A stretch of 64,000 bases of DNA from Reinekea forsetii (lineage in GTDB: Bacteria; Pseudomonadota; Gammaproteobacteria; Pseudomonadales; Natronospirillaceae): positions 1,635,501 to 1,699,500 of the forward strand of contig NZ_CP011797.1 of NCBI RefSeq assembly GCF_002795845.1, read 5' to 3'. The position numbers and the translations under genes were made by a program. Below, one piece after another: positions 34,375 through 46,668 of this stretch (within the stretch, counting starts at the first letter, position 1; the number at the start of each line of letters is the position of its first letter). The notes below the pieces were generated by a model. That model did no database searches and was not told the origin of the DNA. It saw nothing but the letters and a program-made list of their open reading frames with translations.

Positions 34375-34488
34375 ATAAAGTCGTTTTGCGCATTTATTGC
34401 CAGACAATCATGCGATTGTTGAGCCAAACGACTAGATCGGGACACATTGTTAGGCCGGTTCGTGTCACAACACTAATGGAGACAAAAC

Positions 34489-36636
34489 ATGATCTACCAG
34501 GGCAAGAACATCACCGTGACCTCGCTCGCCGGGGATTTAGCCGAGCTGGTCTTTGATCTGGCCGGCGAGTCGGTCAATAAATTCGATCAACTGACCCTGG
34601 CTGAGCTGGGTGCAGCAACTGAGCACATGCGTGCGGCAAAGCTGAAGGGATTGTTGGTGACCAGTGCAAAACAGAGCTTTATCGTCGGCGCCGATATTAA
34701 CGAATTCCAACAGTGGTTTGAACAAGACGAGGCGGGCATTATTGTCGATGTGCTCAAGGCCAACGCGATTTTTAGCGCCTTTGAGGATTTACCGTTTCCC
34801 ACCGTCGTCGCGATCAATGGCATCTGCCTAGGCGGTGGCATGGAGATGGCCTTAGCCTGTGATTATCGTTTGATGTCGACCCAGGCCAAGGTCGGCCTGC
34901 CGGAGGTCAAGCTCGGCCTGTTTCCCGGTTTTGGCGGCACGGTGCGCCTGTCGCGCCTGATCGGCGCCGATAATGCCATCGAATGGATCGCCTCTGGTGC
35001 CGAAAAGAATGCCGCCGCCGCCCTCAGCGATGGTGCAGTTGATGCGGTCATCGAGCACGAGCAGGTTAAGGCCGAGGCCTTGGTGCTATTGCATCGGGTA
35101 GCCAGTGGTGAATTGGACTACCTGCAGCGGCGTCAAGCCAAACAGGGCAAATTACAGCTCAATCCAATTGAAAGCATGATGGTTTTTGAAACCGCTAAGG
35201 GCTTTGTCGCGGCCAAGGCCGGTAAGCACTATCCGGCCCCAGTTGAGGCCATTAAAACCATGCAAAAACACGCCGGTTTCGAGCGCGATAAGGCGTTGGC
35301 TATTGAAGCTAAGGGTTTTGCCAAGATGGCCAAGACGGCTGTGGCGAAAAACCTCATCGGGCTGTTTTTAAATGATCAAAAAATCAAGAAGATTGCTAAA
35401 CAGCACGCGAAAGCCGCGCGCGATGTTAAGCAGGCCGCGGTGCTAGGCGCCGGCATTATGGGCGGCGGTATCGCCTACCAGAGTGCCTACAAGGGCACGT
35501 CGATCCTGATGAAGGACATCAATGAAGCCGGGCTGCAATTGGGCCTCGATGAGGCCACTAATATTTTACTCGCCGCGGTGGAGCGCAAACGTTTGGACGT
35601 GCGCGGCGTGGCCCAGACGCTAACGCGCATTAGACCGACCCTGAGTTATGGCGATTTTAACCAGGTAGATGTCTGCGTAGAGGCGGTCGTGGAAAACGTC
35701 CGGGTTAAAAAGACGGTTTTGGCCGAGGCCGAAACGCATCTGCGGCCCGGTGCCGTCTTAGCGTCCAATACCTCAACCATCTCGATTACAGAGTTGGCTA
35801 GCGTCCTGACCCGGCCGGAAGACTTCTGCGGCATGCACTTTTTCAATCCGGTCAATCGGATGCCGCTGGTGGAAGTGATTCGGGGTGAAAAAACTTCCGA
35901 AGAAACCATCGCAACCGTGGTGGCCTATGCCCAGAAAATGGGCAAAACCCCGATTGTCGTCAATGATTGCCCGGGTTTCTTGGTGAATCGAATCCTCTTT
36001 CCCTATTTTGGTGGTTTTGCCGGTCTATTGCGTGACGGCGCCGACTTTGAACGGGTCGATAAGCTGATGGAACGCTTCGGCTGGCCCATGGGTCCGGCCT
36101 ATCTAATGGACGTGGTTGGTATCGATACCGGTGTCCATGCCCAGGCAGTGATGGCGGAGGGCTTCCCGGATCGCATGCAGCAGGATTATCGCACGGCGAT
36201 GGATGTGATGTTCGATGCCGAACGCTATGGTCAGAAAAATGGCAGTGGGTTTTATCAATACGCGCTCGATAAAAAGGGCAAGCTGAAAAAGACGTCCGAT
36301 CCGAGCGCGCATGAGCTGGTCGCTACGGTGCGTTTGGACCAGCGGGAGCTGAGCGATGATGACATTATCCATCGGCTGATGCTACCCATGTGTCTGGAGA
36401 CCATTCGCTGCCTAGAGGATGGCATCGTCGCCAGTGCGGCCGAGGCCGATCTGGGTCTGATCTATGGCGTCGGTTTCCCGCCTTTCCGTGGCGGTGCCCT
36501 GAAGTATGTCGATGATCTCGGCGCGGCCGCCTTTGTGGCCCTGTGTGATCGCTATCAAGAGCTTGGCAAGCTCTATGAGCCGACCCAAAAACTGCGCGAC
36601 ATGGCAGCCAATAATCAAACATTTTACACCCAATAG
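34489..36636 (+). CDS. fadB: Fatty acid oxidation complex alpha subunit FadB
   Basis: Multifunctional beta-oxidation enzyme: enoyl-CoA hydratase/isomerase (residues 1-190) fused to 3-hydroxyacyl-CoA dehydrogenase (about 310-715). Hydratase catalytic Glu119 ([13 protein letters not shown]) and Glu139 ([16 protein letters not shown]) are present at the same numbers as in E. coli, as is dehydrogenase His450 in [14 protein letters not shown]. The NAD-binding loop is [11 protein letters not shown]. 715 residues versus 729 in E. coli. GGAG precedes the ATG. Forms an alpha2beta2 complex with FadA. Confidence 0.98.
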   Translation: MIYQGKNITVTSLAGDLAELVFDLAGESVNKFDQLTLAELGAATEHMRAAKLKGLLVTSAKQSFIVGADINEFQQWFEQDEAGIIVDVLKANAIFSAFEDLPFPTVVAINGICLGGGMEMALACDYRLMSTQAKVGLPEVKLGLFPGFGGTVRLSRLIGADNAIEWIASGAEKNAAAALSDGAVDAVIEHEQVKAEALVLLHRVASGELDYLQRRQAKQGKLQLNPIESMMVFETAKGFVAAKAGKHYPAPVEAIKTMQKHAGFERDKALAIEAKGFAKMAKTAVAKNLIGLFLNDQKIKKIAKQHAKAARDVKQAAVLGAGIMGGGIAYQSAYKGTSILMKDINEAGLQLGLDEATNILLAAVERKRLDVRGVAQTLTRIRPTLSYGDFNQVDVCVEAVVENVRVKKTVLAEAETHLRPGAVLASNTSTISITELASVLTRPEDFCGMHFFNPVNRMPLVEVIRGEKTSEETIATVVAYAQKMGKTPIVVNDCPGFLVNRILFPYFGGFAGLLRDGADFERVDKLMERFGWPMGPAYLMDVVGIDTGVHAQAVMAEGFPDRMQQDYRTAMDVMFDAERYGQKNGSGFYQYALDKKGKLKKTSDPSAHELVATVRLDQRELSDDDIIHRLMLPMCLETIRCLEDGIVASAAEADLGLIYGVGFPPFRGGALKYVDDLGAAAFVALCDRYQELGKLYEPTQKLRDMAANNQTFYTQ

Positions 36637-37824
<1,188 letters not shown>

Positions 37825-37932
37825 GGTAGCGCGGTCCTAAGCAAGTCGCATGGCGCGCAACGCCCGGCGGAAGAGCCCTTATCGGGCCTTTAAGCCCTAG
37901 TCCGGGCTAATCTATGCCCAGGGCAGGGCCTT

Positions 37933-38646
37933 CTACTTTGCGTTCTGCTTATCTTTATCAGGACTGCGGATGACCGAATAGAGAGTGGAGATTTTGCGCG
38001 CAAGGGTTTTCAATAATTCGTTGCGCTCGTCAAAGCGTAAATCGCTTTTCGACAAAATATCTTTGGAGTGTTTGTAAAAGCGCCCGGCACTATCGTCATC
38101 ACCTTGTTCTTTAGCGTCGTCGCCCTGCTTGTGATAGGCCGACACTTCGAGCATGAGGGAGTTTACCCGCAACCGCACCCGGTGCACATCACTGGCGCGC
38201 TGATCTATATCGCCTTGGTATTTCATCTTGCCTAACAGGTTAATAGCTTGGACGAAGTGTTTTTTGAGCAAAAATATCTGCCGATCTGAATGGGGTGCTG
38301 CCGGTTTTACCGGGTTCGCTTTGAGCTGTTCAATCTGCAACTTAAGCGCCTCAAATACCTGTAAATCATCATTAAAGTCATCGTTGATTGGCAATAATCT
38401 CAATCCCTCATTGAAATCTGTTAACATGCGGCTGTGCAACGACTCGAGTAGGTCGGTGTTGCAGTCATAAAGCATAAGGGTGTGTAATAACTCGTCATTA
38501 TCGGCCAGGCTGTTGTGTAGTTCGCGGTTTTTTTGGCGCATAAACTGAGCCTCCTCGGACTTCTTGATTGCCGACTTAGATGCGTATAAAGCACCCAATA
38601 AGATGCCTAAAATCGCTAAAGTTCCTAAAATATCGAAAAAAGACAT
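37933..38646 (-). CDS. Membrane-anchored coiled-coil protein of unknown function
   Basis: A 237-residue protein. A single N-terminal transmembrane helix (about residues 3-22) is followed by helical, charged sequence with heptad patterns; the rest has no enzyme motif. The helical segment around DNDELLHTLMLYDCNTDLLESLHSRML contains one cysteine. Family not recognised. It lies between fadA and topA and points away from topA. The 108 bases between it and fadA show only weak hairpins. Confidence 0.7.
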   Translation of the reverse strand: MSFFDILGTLAILGILLGALYASKSAIKKSEEAQFMRQKNRELHNSLADNDELLHTLMLYDCNTDLLESLHSRMLTDFNEGLRLLPINDDFNDDLQVFEALKLQIEQLKANPVKPAAPHSDRQIFLLKKHFVQAINLLGKMKYQGDIDQRASDVHRVRLRVNSLMLEVSAYHKQGDDAKEQGDDDSAGRFYKHSKDILSKSDLRFDERNELLKTLARKISTLYSVIRSPDKDKQNAK

Positions 38647-38774
38647 GATTTTAACCTGCTCTGTGTTTAGGTGCTGGACGAGAAAAAAACAATCTATATA
38701 ACCGAGGCCGCTTGCGCAATTTGTTAAGCTAGGTTACTTATATAAAAAACAAGTTAATAGCGGAATTATAGTAC

Positions 38775-41513
38775 ATGGGTAAATCACTGGTCATAGTGGA
38801 ATCGCCGGCCAAGGCAAAAACCATTAACAAATATCTGGGGCCTGATTTTGTCGTCAAGTCCTCTGTCGGGCATATTCGCGATCTGCCCATGAGCGGTCAG
38901 ACTAAGCCGGTCGACCCCAAGGCGCGCGCCAAAGCTGCGGCCCTGACGCGAAAAATGCCGCCTGACGAAAAGGCAGTCTACCAGAAACGCAAATCGCATG
39001 ATCAACTGATCGCGCGCATGGGGATCAACCCCTATGATGATTGGCGCGCCAATTATCAAATATTGCCGGGTAAGGAAAAGGTTGTCGATGAATTACGCCG
39101 TCTGGCCAAAGATGCAGACTGCATCTACCTCGCGACGGATTTGGACAGGGAGGGAGAGGCCATCGCCTGGCACCTGCAGGAGTCAATTGGTCAGGCACCG
39201 GAGAAATACCGGCGGGTGGTTTTTAATGAAATTACCAAAAAAGCGATCAACGAGGCCTTCGAACACCCGGGTGAGCTCGATATAGCCCGGGTTAACGCGC
39301 AACAGGCGCGTCGCTTTCTCGACCGCGTTGTGGGTTTTATGGTGTCGCCGCTGTTATGGGCCAAGGTTGCCCGTGGTTTGAGTGCAGGCCGGGTGCAGTC
39401 CGTCGCCGTTAAATTGATTGTATCGCGCGAGCGCGAAATTCGTGCCTTTATCCCGGAGGAATTCTGGGACCTGCACGCCAATGTCAGTTCCAACAAGGGA
39501 CCGGTGCGCTTTGAGGTTGCACGTTACCAAAATGAGCGCTTTAGGCCGACTCAGAAGTCCGAATCGGATGGCCATGTGCAGCGGCTTGATCAGCTGCCTT
39601 ACATCGTGACCGACCGGGAAGATAAGCCCACCAGTTCCAAGCCCTCGGCGCCCTTTATTACTTCTACCCTGCAGCAGGCCGCGAGCACACGCCTAGGCTA
39701 TTCGGTTAAGAAAACCATGATGATGGCCCAGCGGCTCTATGAGGCCGGTCATATAACCTATATGCGGACCGACTCAACCAACCTGAGTGGCGAAGCGGTG
39801 GCGACTGCACGCGATTATATCAGCGAGCAATACGGCAGCCAGTATCTCCCGGAGACTGCCGTTGTCTATGGTAGCCGAGACGGCGCCCAGGAAGCCCACG
39901 AAGCGATTCGCCCGTCGGATGTAACGCGCAGCAGTGTGTCGTTAACCGAGCTTGAGCGAGATGCTCAGAGACTCTATGAGCTGATCTGGCAACGCTTTGT
40001 CGCCTGTCAGATGTTGCCTGCTAAGTATAAGAGTTCGAACCTGATTATTAGGACCGGCGACTACGAACTGCGTGCCAAGGGCCGAGTATTGGTGTTCGAT
40101 GGTTTCACCCGAGTCATGCGCCCCGGGGTTCGTGAAGACATCATTGAGTTACCGGATTTGCATGTCGGGGACGTTTTGGGCCTGATCGCGTTGGAGCCTA
40201 AGCAGCACTTTACCAAGCCGACAGCTCGGTTCACAGAAGCATCCCTGGTTAAGGAATTGGAGAAGTTGGGCATTGGCCGACCCTCGACCTATGCCAGCAT
40301 TATTTCCACCATTCAAGAGCGTGGCTATGCCAAACTCGAGAGCAAGCGCTTCTATGCCGAGAAGATGGGCGATATTGTCACGGAACGACTCGATGGGTCC
40401 TTTAAGGACCTGATGCAATATGAGTTTACCGCTGAAATGGAGAAGCAACTCGACGAGGTCGCCAAAGGTCGTGAAAACTGGAAGGTGGTCCTTAATAACT
40501 TCTACAAGCAGTTCACTGCCCAGTTAGAACAAGCCGGCGAGGGCGAAGAAAACGGCGGCATGAAGTTGAACGAGCCGACGCTGACCGATATTCCATGTCC
40601 AACCTGTGCTCGACCGATGATGATTCGCACCGGTACCACCGGCGTGTTTTTAGGGTGTTCAGGTTACAGCTTGCCGCCCAAAGAGCGCTGCAAGGGCACG
40701 CTCAACCTGGTACCAGGGGAAGAGGCCATTTCGACCGATGACGATGAGGCTGAAGTCAATGAGCTGCGCCAGAAAGAGCGCTGCGATACCTGCGCCACGG
40801 CGATGGACAGCTATCTAATCGACGAAAATCGCAAACTGCATGTCTGCGGCAACAACCCTGAATGCAGTGGTTTTAAGCTCGAAGCCGGACAATACAAGCT
40901 CAGAGGCTACGAAGGGCCATCACTGGAATGTGACAAGTGTGGCCATGAGATGCAGCTTAAAACCGGTCGCTTTGGTAAATATTTTGGCTGTACCGGTGAG
41001 GGCTGCAAAAACACTCGTAAGTTGCTCCGCTCAGGCGATGCAGCGCCGCCGAAGATGGACCCGATACCGACTCCAGAATTGGTCTGCGTCAAGGTCGAAG
41101 ACACCTATATTTTACGCGATGGTGCGGCGGGCATGTTTCTCGCAGCCAGTCAGTTCCCGAAAAATCGGGAAACTCGGCCGCCCTTGGTGGCGGAGATCAT
41201 CCCGCACCGCAGTGAATTGCCGGAGAAGTATCATTTCTTAACCGAAGCGCCCCTTGCGGATGGGGATGGCAATCCGGCAGTGATCCGCTTCAGTCGCAAG
41301 ACCAAGGAGCAGTATGTGATGTCGGAGGTCGACGGCAAGGCAACGGGCTGGACCGCCTATTTTGTCGGCAACAGTTGGCAGGTTAGCGATAAGGCGACGA
41401 AACCCAAGACTGCTGCGGCCAAGGCTAAGCCGAAGGCCAAAACCACCGCGAAAGCCAAGGCCAAGGCCAAGGCCAAGGCCAAGCCCGCAGTTAAGGCCCC
41501 GGTCGCCGAATAG
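38775..41513 (+). CDS. topA: DNA topoisomerase I TopA
   Basis: Type IA topoisomerase that relaxes negative supercoils. Toprim domain at the start ([31 protein letters not shown]), active-site Tyr329 in [12 protein letters not shown]-like sequence, then three C-terminal zinc ribbons ([24 protein letters not shown]), and a final Lys/Ala tail. Longer than E. coli TopA (865) at 912 residues, because of the tail. The tail contains a run of KAKA repeats from aaggcc DNA repeats at about 41400-41490. Confidence 0.97.
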   Translation: MGKSLVIVESPAKAKTINKYLGPDFVVKSSVGHIRDLPMSGQTKPVDPKARAKAAALTRKMPPDEKAVYQKRKSHDQLIARMGINPYDDWRANYQILPGKEKVVDELRRLAKDADCIYLATDLDREGEAIAWHLQESIGQAPEKYRRVVFNEITKKAINEAFEHPGELDIARVNAQQARRFLDRVVGFMVSPLLWAKVARGLSAGRVQSVAVKLIVSREREIRAFIPEEFWDLHANVSSNKGPVRFEVARYQNERFRPTQKSESDGHVQRLDQLPYIVTDREDKPTSSKPSAPFITSTLQQAASTRLGYSVKKTMMMAQRLYEAGHITYMRTDSTNLSGEAVATARDYISEQYGSQYLPETAVVYGSRDGAQEAHEAIRPSDVTRSSVSLTELERDAQRLYELIWQRFVACQMLPAKYKSSNLIIRTGDYELRAKGRVLVFDGFTRVMRPGVREDIIELPDLHVGDVLGLIALEPKQHFTKPTARFTEASLVKELEKLGIGRPSTYASIISTIQERGYAKLESKRFYAEKMGDIVTERLDGSFKDLMQYEFTAEMEKQLDEVAKGRENWKVVLNNFYKQFTAQLEQAGEGEENGGMKLNEPTLTDIPCPTCARPMMIRTGTTGVFLGCSGYSLPPKERCKGTLNLVPGEEAISTDDDEAEVNELRQKERCDTCATAMDSYLIDENRKLHVCGNNPECSGFKLEAGQYKLRGYEGPSLECDKCGHEMQLKTGRFGKYFGCTGEGCKNTRKLLRSGDAAPPKMDPIPTPELVCVKVEDTYILRDGAAGMFLAASQFPKNRETRPPLVAEIIPHRSELPEKYHFLTEAPLADGDGNPAVIRFSRKTKEQYVMSEVDGKATGWTAYFVGNSWQVSDKATKPKTAAAKAKPKAKTTAKAKAKAKAKAKPAVKAPVAE

Positions 41514-41531
41514 CGACCGCTGGTCTGGCAC

Positions 41532-41562
41532 AAAAAAACCCGCCTTCTGGCGGGTTTTTTTT
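41532..41562 (+). terminator. Rho-independent terminator after topA
   Basis: CCCGCC-TTCT-GGCGGG (41539-41554) with seven A before and eight T after, so it can work in both directions. Confidence 0.95.
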
Positions 41563-41679
41563 GTCTGATATTTGCAATCGGATCGATAAACCGGTTGAGC
41601 AAGGCACCTGCTAGCTGCGCACCGTTACTGAGTCGGGCGGGATGGCGCGGCTAGGGTCATGGATTAGTATCTGGCAGGC

Positions 41680-41703
41680 AAAAAAAACCGGCTTGCGCCG
41701 GTT
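41680..41703 (-). terminator. Rho-independent terminator after gltA
   Basis: On the minus strand, AACCGGC-GCAA-GCCGGTT followed by a run of T; located 6 to 29 bases past the gltA stop. Confidence 0.9.
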
Positions 41704-41708
41704 GAGGG

Positions 41709-42983
41709 TTATTTTTTCAGGTTGCGGGCGACTTTGCCGGTATAGAGTTGACGTGGCCGACCGATACGGTAAGGGCCAGAGACCATCTCTTTCCAGTGGG
41801 CAATCCAACCCGGCGTGCGTCCGACCGCAAACAGCACGGTAAACATCTCGGTTGGGATGCCCATGGCCTTGAAAATAATGCCGGAGTAAAAATCGACATT
41901 GGGATAGAGCTTTCTCTCAACAAAGTAAGGATCTTCGAGCGCAATCTGTTCCAAGCGAGCGGCTATCTTCAGCAGTGGATCATCGGCAATGCCGAGTTCA
42001 GCCAAGACTTCATCACAGGCTTGCTTCATGACCGTGGCGCGCGGGTCGTAGTTCTTGTAGACCCGATGGCCAAAGCCCATCAGGCGGAACGGATCGTCCT
42101 TGTCTTTGGCGCGCTTGATGAAGTCATCGATATTGGATTCGTCGCCAATTTCTTCCAGCATCGTTAAGACAGCTTCGTTTGCACCGCCGTGTGCGGGCCC
42201 CCATAAGGCCGCAATGCCGGAGGCAATGCAGGCGAAGGGGTTCGCGCCGGACGAGCCAGCCAGGCGCACTGTCGAGGTCGAGGCGTTTTGCTCATGATCG
42301 GCATGCAAGATAAAGATCTTGTCCATAGCGCGGGCCAAGGTAGGGCTAACCACATAAGGTTCGCATGGGGTGCTGAACATCATATGGAGGAAATTGCCAC
42401 CATAACTTAGATCGTTGCGAGGATAGATAAAGGGCTGGCCGATCGAGTATTTATAAGCCATAGCCGCCAGGGTCGGCATCTTAGAAATCAGTCTATGGGC
42501 CGCGACTTCACGATGGCGCTCATCGCTAATATCGAGAGAATCATGGTAAAAGGCTGACAGGGCACCGACGACACCGACCATGATGGCCATAGGGTGTGAA
42601 TCGCGGCGGAAAGCCTGAAAAAATTCATGCAACTGCTCATGGACCATGGTGTGGTGCATCACGATCTTCTGAAATTTAGCTTTTTCCGGGGCAGTCGGTA
42701 TCTCACCGTGCAGCAGCAGGTAGCAAACTTCAAGGTAATCGCATTGCTCAGCAAGTTGATCGATCGGGTAGCCCCGATGCAACAAAATGCCCTTATCTCC
42801 ATCTATATAGGTGATTTCAGATTCACACGAGGCGGTAGACATAAAGCCAGGGTCGTAGGTGAAATAACCCTTGGCAGTTAATGAACTAACATCTATTACA
42901 TCAGGTCCTAACGTACCTGAATAGATGGGCAGCTCGATGGGGTCATGTCCTTCAATGACCAACTTGGCGAATTTCTCAGCCAT
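41709..42983 (-). CDS. gltA: Citrate synthase GltA
   Basis: Type II (hexameric, NADH-regulated class) citrate synthase, first step of the TCA cycle. Catalytic triad His265 ([11 protein letters not shown]), His306 ([14 protein letters not shown]) and Asp364 (NVDFYSGI) is at nearly the E. coli positions. 424 residues versus 427. Transcribed away from the sdh-suc operon, as in Pseudomonas, from a promoter at 43085-43112. Confidence 0.98.
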   Translation of the reverse strand: MAEKFAKLVIEGHDPIELPIYSGTLGPDVIDVSSLTAKGYFTYDPGFMSTASCESEITYIDGDKGILLHRGYPIDQLAEQCDYLEVCYLLLHGEIPTAPEKAKFQKIVMHHTMVHEQLHEFFQAFRRDSHPMAIMVGVVGALSAFYHDSLDISDERHREVAAHRLISKMPTLAAMAYKYSIGQPFIYPRNDLSYGGNFLHMMFSTPCEPYVVSPTLARAMDKIFILHADHEQNASTSTVRLAGSSGANPFACIASGIAALWGPAHGGANEAVLTMLEEIGDESNIDDFIKRAKDKDDPFRLMGFGHRVYKNYDPRATVMKQACDEVLAELGIADDPLLKIAARLEQIALEDPYFVERKLYPNVDFYSGIIFKAMGIPTEMFTVLFAVGRTPGWIAHWKEMVSGPYRIGRPRQLYTGKVARNLKK

Positions 42984-43045
42984 GAGGTCTCCTCTATAGT
43001 ATGCAGGGTTTAACGTCTCTGTGACGCGGGGGTAGAGTGGTATTT

Positions 43046-43073
43046 TCGCCTGACCTGGGTTTTCCAGGGGCGA
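43046..43073 (-). other. Stem-loop in the gltA leader
   Basis: Outer stem TCGCC/GGCGA and inner stem CCTGG/CCAGG form a ten-pair hairpin with a three-base bulge and an AAAAC-type loop on the minus strand. In the predicted 95-base gltA leader, about 65 bases before the start codon. Function unknown. Confidence 0.45.
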
Positions 43074-43084
43074 ATTTGCACATC

Positions 43085-43112
43085 ACTATAAAGTTTTGGT
43101 GTCGAAAGTCAA
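43085..43112 (-). promoter_or_regulatory. Sigma-70 promoter of gltA
   Basis: Minus strand -35 TTGACT (43107-43112), 16 bases, -10 TATAGT (43085-43090). Leader about 95 bases. Confidence 0.7.
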
Positions 43113-43122
43113 TTTGACCTTC
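43104..43122. promoter_or_regulatory. Inverted repeat over the gltA -35 box
   Basis: GAAAGTCAA-T-TTGACCTTC: nine-base arms with one mismatch, centred at 43113 and covering the gltA -35 element. Symmetry and place suit a repressor site; the binding protein is unknown. Confidence 0.5.
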
Positions 43123-43247
43123 GGTTTTCAGCGACTCGTCAAATAGTCGCAGAGATGAAAGTCGTAGGGGGAGTTGAATCCTCGCCAGCACGCGAAATAC
43201 CTGAGATACAGGGTTTTTTTTAATTGCTACACCATGCTTGTTATCAA

Positions 43248-43276
43248 TTGTAATTATAATCGACGGTGCCTATAAT
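43248..43276 (+). promoter_or_regulatory. Sigma-70 promoter of the sdh-suc operon
   Basis: -35 TTGTAA (43248-43253), 17 bases, -10 TATAAT (43271-43276). Predicted start near 43284, leader about 80 bases. Confidence 0.6.
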
Positions 43277-43365
43277 CTCCGTCGCTTCTTGGGGGTCCGG
43301 CGCGCTGCTGGCTCCTCCTCAATTAATCCCCATCCTTGGGGCTGCTAAGATGAGAGACTGCTGCC

Positions 43366-43740
43366 GTGAAAAATAATAGACCCGTAAACCTCGATCTGAT
43401 GACCATGCGTTATCCAGTGTCGGCGATAGCATCCTTGCTACATCGCATCACCGGTATGGCGCTATTTGTTGCAATCGGCTTTATGCTGTGGGCTTTATCT
43501 GCAAGCTTAGACTCGCCCGAAGGTTTTGCCTTAGTTCAGAGTGTACTGACCCATCCGTTGGCAAAATTAATCGCTTGGGGAATTGCATCCTTCGTCGTAT
43601 ACCATCTGTTTGCCGGTATTAAACATCTGTTAATGGATGCAGGTAACTTTGAAACTATCGAAGGCGGTGCCCTGGCCTCTCAAGCGGTCCTCGGTGCCTC
43701 GCTCGTCGGCATTATTTTAGTAGGAGTTTGGATATGGTAA
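43366..43740 (+). CDS. sdhC: Succinate dehydrogenase cytochrome b556 subunit SdhC
   Basis: One of two membrane anchors of succinate dehydrogenase (complex II). 124 residues, three transmembrane helices; start NRPVNLDLMTMRYPVSAIASLLHRITG with the Ser and Arg of the quinone site, and HLFAGIKHLLMD with the haem b histidine. GTG start. Overlaps sdhD by seven bases. Confidence 0.97.
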   Translation: MKNNRPVNLDLMTMRYPVSAIASLLHRITGMALFVAIGFMLWALSASLDSPEGFALVQSVLTHPLAKLIAWGIASFVVYHLFAGIKHLLMDAGNFETIEGGALASQAVLGASLVGIILVGVWIW

Positions 43741-44081
43741 GCAGCATCACAAATTTGACTCGCAACGGTCTGTCGGACTGGATGGTCCAACGTGTAACGG
43801 CCGTCGTATTAGGCTCCTACACACTTTTCATGTTCGGTTTCTTTGCGTTGACCAGCGATCTGGACTATCAGCAATGGCAAGGCTTGTTTAGTGCCATGTG
43901 GTTCAAAATATACACCCTAGCCGCGTTGTTAGCGTTGGTTGGGCATATCTGGATCGGTATGTGGACCGTTGCAACCGATTATGTCAAGAATATCTGGGTA
44001 CGTTTCATTGTTTTAGCGGTTATAGCGCTGACCAATTTTGTCTATTTTGTGATCGGCTTTTCCGCCGTTTGGGGTGTTTAA
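43734..44081 (+). CDS. sdhD: Succinate dehydrogenase membrane anchor SdhD
   Basis: Second membrane anchor of complex II, 115 residues, three transmembrane helices. DWMVQRVTAVVL carries the conserved Arg, and the GHIWIGMWTVATDYVKN segment the haem/quinone-side His and Asp-Tyr. Start ATG 43734 overlaps the end of sdhC. Confidence 0.96.
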   Translation: MVSSITNLTRNGLSDWMVQRVTAVVLGSYTLFMFGFFALTSDLDYQQWQGLFSAMWFKIYTLAALLALVGHIWIGMWTVATDYVKNIWVRFIVLAVIALTNFVYFVIGFSAVWGV

Positions 44082-44084
44082 GAA

Positions 44085-45857
44085 ATGGCTAAAATGAAAA
44101 CCATGAATTTCGATGCAATAGTGATAGGTGGTGGCGGTGCTGGTTTGCGCGCTGCCCTGCAATTGGCTGAGTCTGGTTTAAATACAGCAGTTGTCTCCAA
44201 AGTTTTCCCGACACGGTCCCATACTGTGTCCGCTCAAGGTGGCATCACCTGCGCGATCGCCAGTGACGATCCGAATGATGATTGGCGTTGGCATATGTAC
44301 GATACCGTCAAAGGGTCCGACTATATTGGTGACCAGGACGCTATCGAATATATGTGCTCAGTCGGCCCGCAAGCGATCTTCGAGTTAGATCACATGGGTC
44401 TGCCCTTTTCCCGGACTGAAGAGGGCCGCATCTATCAGCGTCCCTTTGGTGGTCAGTCAAAAGACTACGGCAAGGGCGGTCAAGCAGCTCGTACCTGCGC
44501 GGCGGCGGACCGAACCGGTCATGCCTTGTTACACACGCTTTATCAAGCAAACATTAAGGCCGGCACCAACTTCTTGAACGAGTGGTACGCTGTTGACCTG
44601 GTAAAGAATGCCGAGGGTGCAGTGGTTGGCTGTATCGCGATTGAAATTGAAACTGGCGACGTGGTTAATGTCAGTGCCAAGGCAACTGTCTTAGCGACCG
44701 GCGGAGCAGGGCGTATCTATGCCTCGACTACCAATGCCATGATCAATACCGGCGACGGCATCGGCATGGCCTTGCGCGCTGGCTTTCCAGTACAAGATAT
44801 GGAAATGTGGCAATTTCACCCGACGGGCATCTACGGTGCTGGAACGCTGGTTACCGAAGGGTGCCGAGGCGAGGGCGGCTACATGGTCAATGGCGAAGGC
44901 GAGCGCTTTATGGAGCGTTACGCGCCCAATGCCAAAGACTTGGCCGGCCGAGACGTTGTGGCGCGCTCCATGGTGCTGGAAATCCTCGAAGGTCGTGGTG
45001 CCGGTCCCAACAAGGACCACGTCCTGTTGAAATTGGACCACCTAGGCGAAGAGTTGTTGAAAAGTCGTTTGCCGGGCATTCTCGAATTGTCGAAAACCTT
45101 TGCTCACGTGGATCCAGTTAAAGAGCCGATCCCCGTGGTGCCAACGTGCCACTATATGATGGGTGGTATTCCAACCAATATCGGCGGTCAGGCCATTATG
45201 TTAGACGCCAATGGCAACGATAAGATCATCGATGGTTTGTATGCGTGCGGTGAAGCGGCCTGTGTATCGGTCCATGGTGCCAACCGACTCGGTGGTAATT
45301 CACTGCTCGACCTGGTGGTATTTGGCCGCGCCGCTGGCATCCAGATTGAAGAATCTATCCGCCAAGGCTACGACAGCATGGCAGCCAGCCAAAGTGATAT
45401 TGACCAGGCATTGTCCCGCTTGAGCGAACTGGACGCCCGTAAGGGTGGCGAGAACGTTGCCGATGTTAAACGAGATCTGCAAAACACCATGCAACTGTAC
45501 TTCAGTGTCTTCCGAGATGGTCCGAAAATGGCTGAAGGCCGTCAGAAGTTGGTTGAGATCCGTGAGCGCATCAGTCGGATTTCCCTGGCCGATCGGTCAT
45601 TGACCTTTAACACGGCGCGCATCGAAGTACTGGAATTGGCTAATTTGATGGAAGTCGCTGAGGCAACCGCTATTTCTGCCGATGAGCGTACTGAAAGCCG
45701 GGGCGCGCATGCGCGTTATGACTTTGATTCACGCGACGACGAAAACTGGTTGTGCCATTCGCTCTATAACCCAGTCGATAAGACTGTCGGCAAGCGTGCT
45801 GTGAACTTCACACCGAAGACCGTTGAAACCTTCCAGCCGATGATTCGCACCTACTAA
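44085..45857 (+). CDS. sdhA: Succinate dehydrogenase flavoprotein subunit SdhA
   Basis: Catalytic FAD subunit that oxidises succinate to fumarate. FAD dinucleotide-binding motif [11 protein letters not shown] at about residues 15-25, covalent FAD attachment at His46 ([10 protein letters not shown]), dicarboxylate-site His245 (FHPTGIYG) and the [14 protein letters not shown] loop. 590 residues, as in E. coli (588). Three bases after sdhD. Confidence 0.98.
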   Translation: MAKMKTMNFDAIVIGGGGAGLRAALQLAESGLNTAVVSKVFPTRSHTVSAQGGITCAIASDDPNDDWRWHMYDTVKGSDYIGDQDAIEYMCSVGPQAIFELDHMGLPFSRTEEGRIYQRPFGGQSKDYGKGGQAARTCAAADRTGHALLHTLYQANIKAGTNFLNEWYAVDLVKNAEGAVVGCIAIEIETGDVVNVSAKATVLATGGAGRIYASTTNAMINTGDGIGMALRAGFPVQDMEMWQFHPTGIYGAGTLVTEGCRGEGGYMVNGEGERFMERYAPNAKDLAGRDVVARSMVLEILEGRGAGPNKDHVLLKLDHLGEELLKSRLPGILELSKTFAHVDPVKEPIPVVPTCHYMMGGIPTNIGGQAIMLDANGNDKIIDGLYACGEAACVSVHGANRLGGNSLLDLVVFGRAAGIQIEESIRQGYDSMAASQSDIDQALSRLSELDARKGGENVADVKRDLQNTMQLYFSVFRDGPKMAEGRQKLVEIRERISRISLADRSLTFNTARIEVLELANLMEVAEATAISADERTESRGAHARYDFDSRDDENWLCHSLYNPVDKTVGKRAVNFTPKTVETFQPMIRTY

Positions 45858-45869
45858 GGATATTGAGTT

Positions 45870-46577
45870 ATGAAAGTGAGTATTTATCGATTCAATCCTG
45901 AGGTTGATAAGCGGCCCTACATGCAGGACTATGATGTTGATGTCCCGGCCGGCAAAGACCTAATGGTGCTGGACGTACTGAATCTGGCCAAAGAACAGGA
46001 TGTGAGCCTGTCGTTTCGCCGATCTTGTCGTGAAGGCGTATGCGGTTCCGATGGTATGAATATTAATGGCAAAAACGGTCTCGGCTGTATTACCGCTTTG
46101 TCGGATGTGCCTGGTGGCAGCACAAAGTTGGTGTTGCGTCCGCTGCCGGGTCTGCCCGTGATTCGCGATTTGGTCATCGACATGAGTACTTTTTACAAGC
46201 AGTATGAGAAAGTACAGCCGTTTTTGATCAACGATACCCCGGCACCTGCCTTAGAACGACTGCAGTCGCCGGCCGAGCGTGAGAAGTTGGACGGTCTGTA
46301 TGAGTGTATTCTTTGTGCTTGCTGCTCAACATCGTGCCCATCGTTTTGGTGGAATCCTGACAAGTTTATCGGTCCGGCCGGCTTGCTCCAGGCCTATCGG
46401 TTCCTAGCCGACAGTCGGGATACCGCAACCGACGAGCGTTTGGCCAATTTAGATGATCCGTTTAGCGTGTTTCGCTGCCGTGGTATCATGAATTGTGTGA
46501 ATGTTTGTCCAAAAGGCTTGAATCCTACCCGTGCTATCGGGCATATTCGGTCAATGCTGTTAAATAGAGCAATCTAA
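45870..46577 (+). CDS. sdhB: Succinate dehydrogenase iron-sulfur subunit SdhB
   Basis: Carries electrons from FAD to quinone through three clusters: 2Fe-2S ligands in CREGVCGSDGM and GLGC, and the 4Fe-4S and 3Fe-4S ligands in CILCACCSTSCP and CRGIMNCVNVCPKGLNP. 235 residues. The quinone-site Trp (SFWWN) is present. Confidence 0.98.
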   Translation: MKVSIYRFNPEVDKRPYMQDYDVDVPAGKDLMVLDVLNLAKEQDVSLSFRRSCREGVCGSDGMNINGKNGLGCITALSDVPGGSTKLVLRPLPGLPVIRDLVIDMSTFYKQYEKVQPFLINDTPAPALERLQSPAEREKLDGLYECILCACCSTSCPSFWWNPDKFIGPAGLLQAYRFLADSRDTATDERLANLDDPFSVFRCRGIMNCVNVCPKGLNPTRAIGHIRSMLLNRAI

Positions 46578-46585
46578 CCGACGAT

Positions 46586-46611
46586 AAAAGGGGCACTTGG
46601 TGCCCTTTTTT
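46586..46611 (+). terminator. Hairpin/terminator between sdhB and sucA
   Basis: GGGCAC-TTG-GTGCCC flanked by AAAAG and six T. Nine bases after sdhB. It would end or attenuate transcription before sucA, or protect the sdh message 3' end. Confidence 0.8.
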
Positions 46612-46668
46612 GACTTTAACCCGAACGCCGGCGTTGGTAATGCCGGCATGATTCTATAAGGTTTAATA

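Larger units (their letters stand above)
42984..43365. promoter_or_regulatory. Divergent control region between gltA and sdhC
   Basis: 382 bases with promoters in both directions: gltA on the minus strand (43085-43112) and sdh on the plus strand (43248-43276), about 140 bases apart. It also holds a stem-loop in the gltA leader (43046-43073) and an inverted repeat over the gltA -35 box (43104-43122). No ORF worth naming. A T-run at 43214-43221 lies upstream of the sdh promoter. Confidence 0.7.

Noticed and set aside
37825-37932. Several GC-rich hairpins between fadA and the next gene
   Set aside because: Stems of four to five pairs and no T run; a fadBA terminator cannot be assigned.
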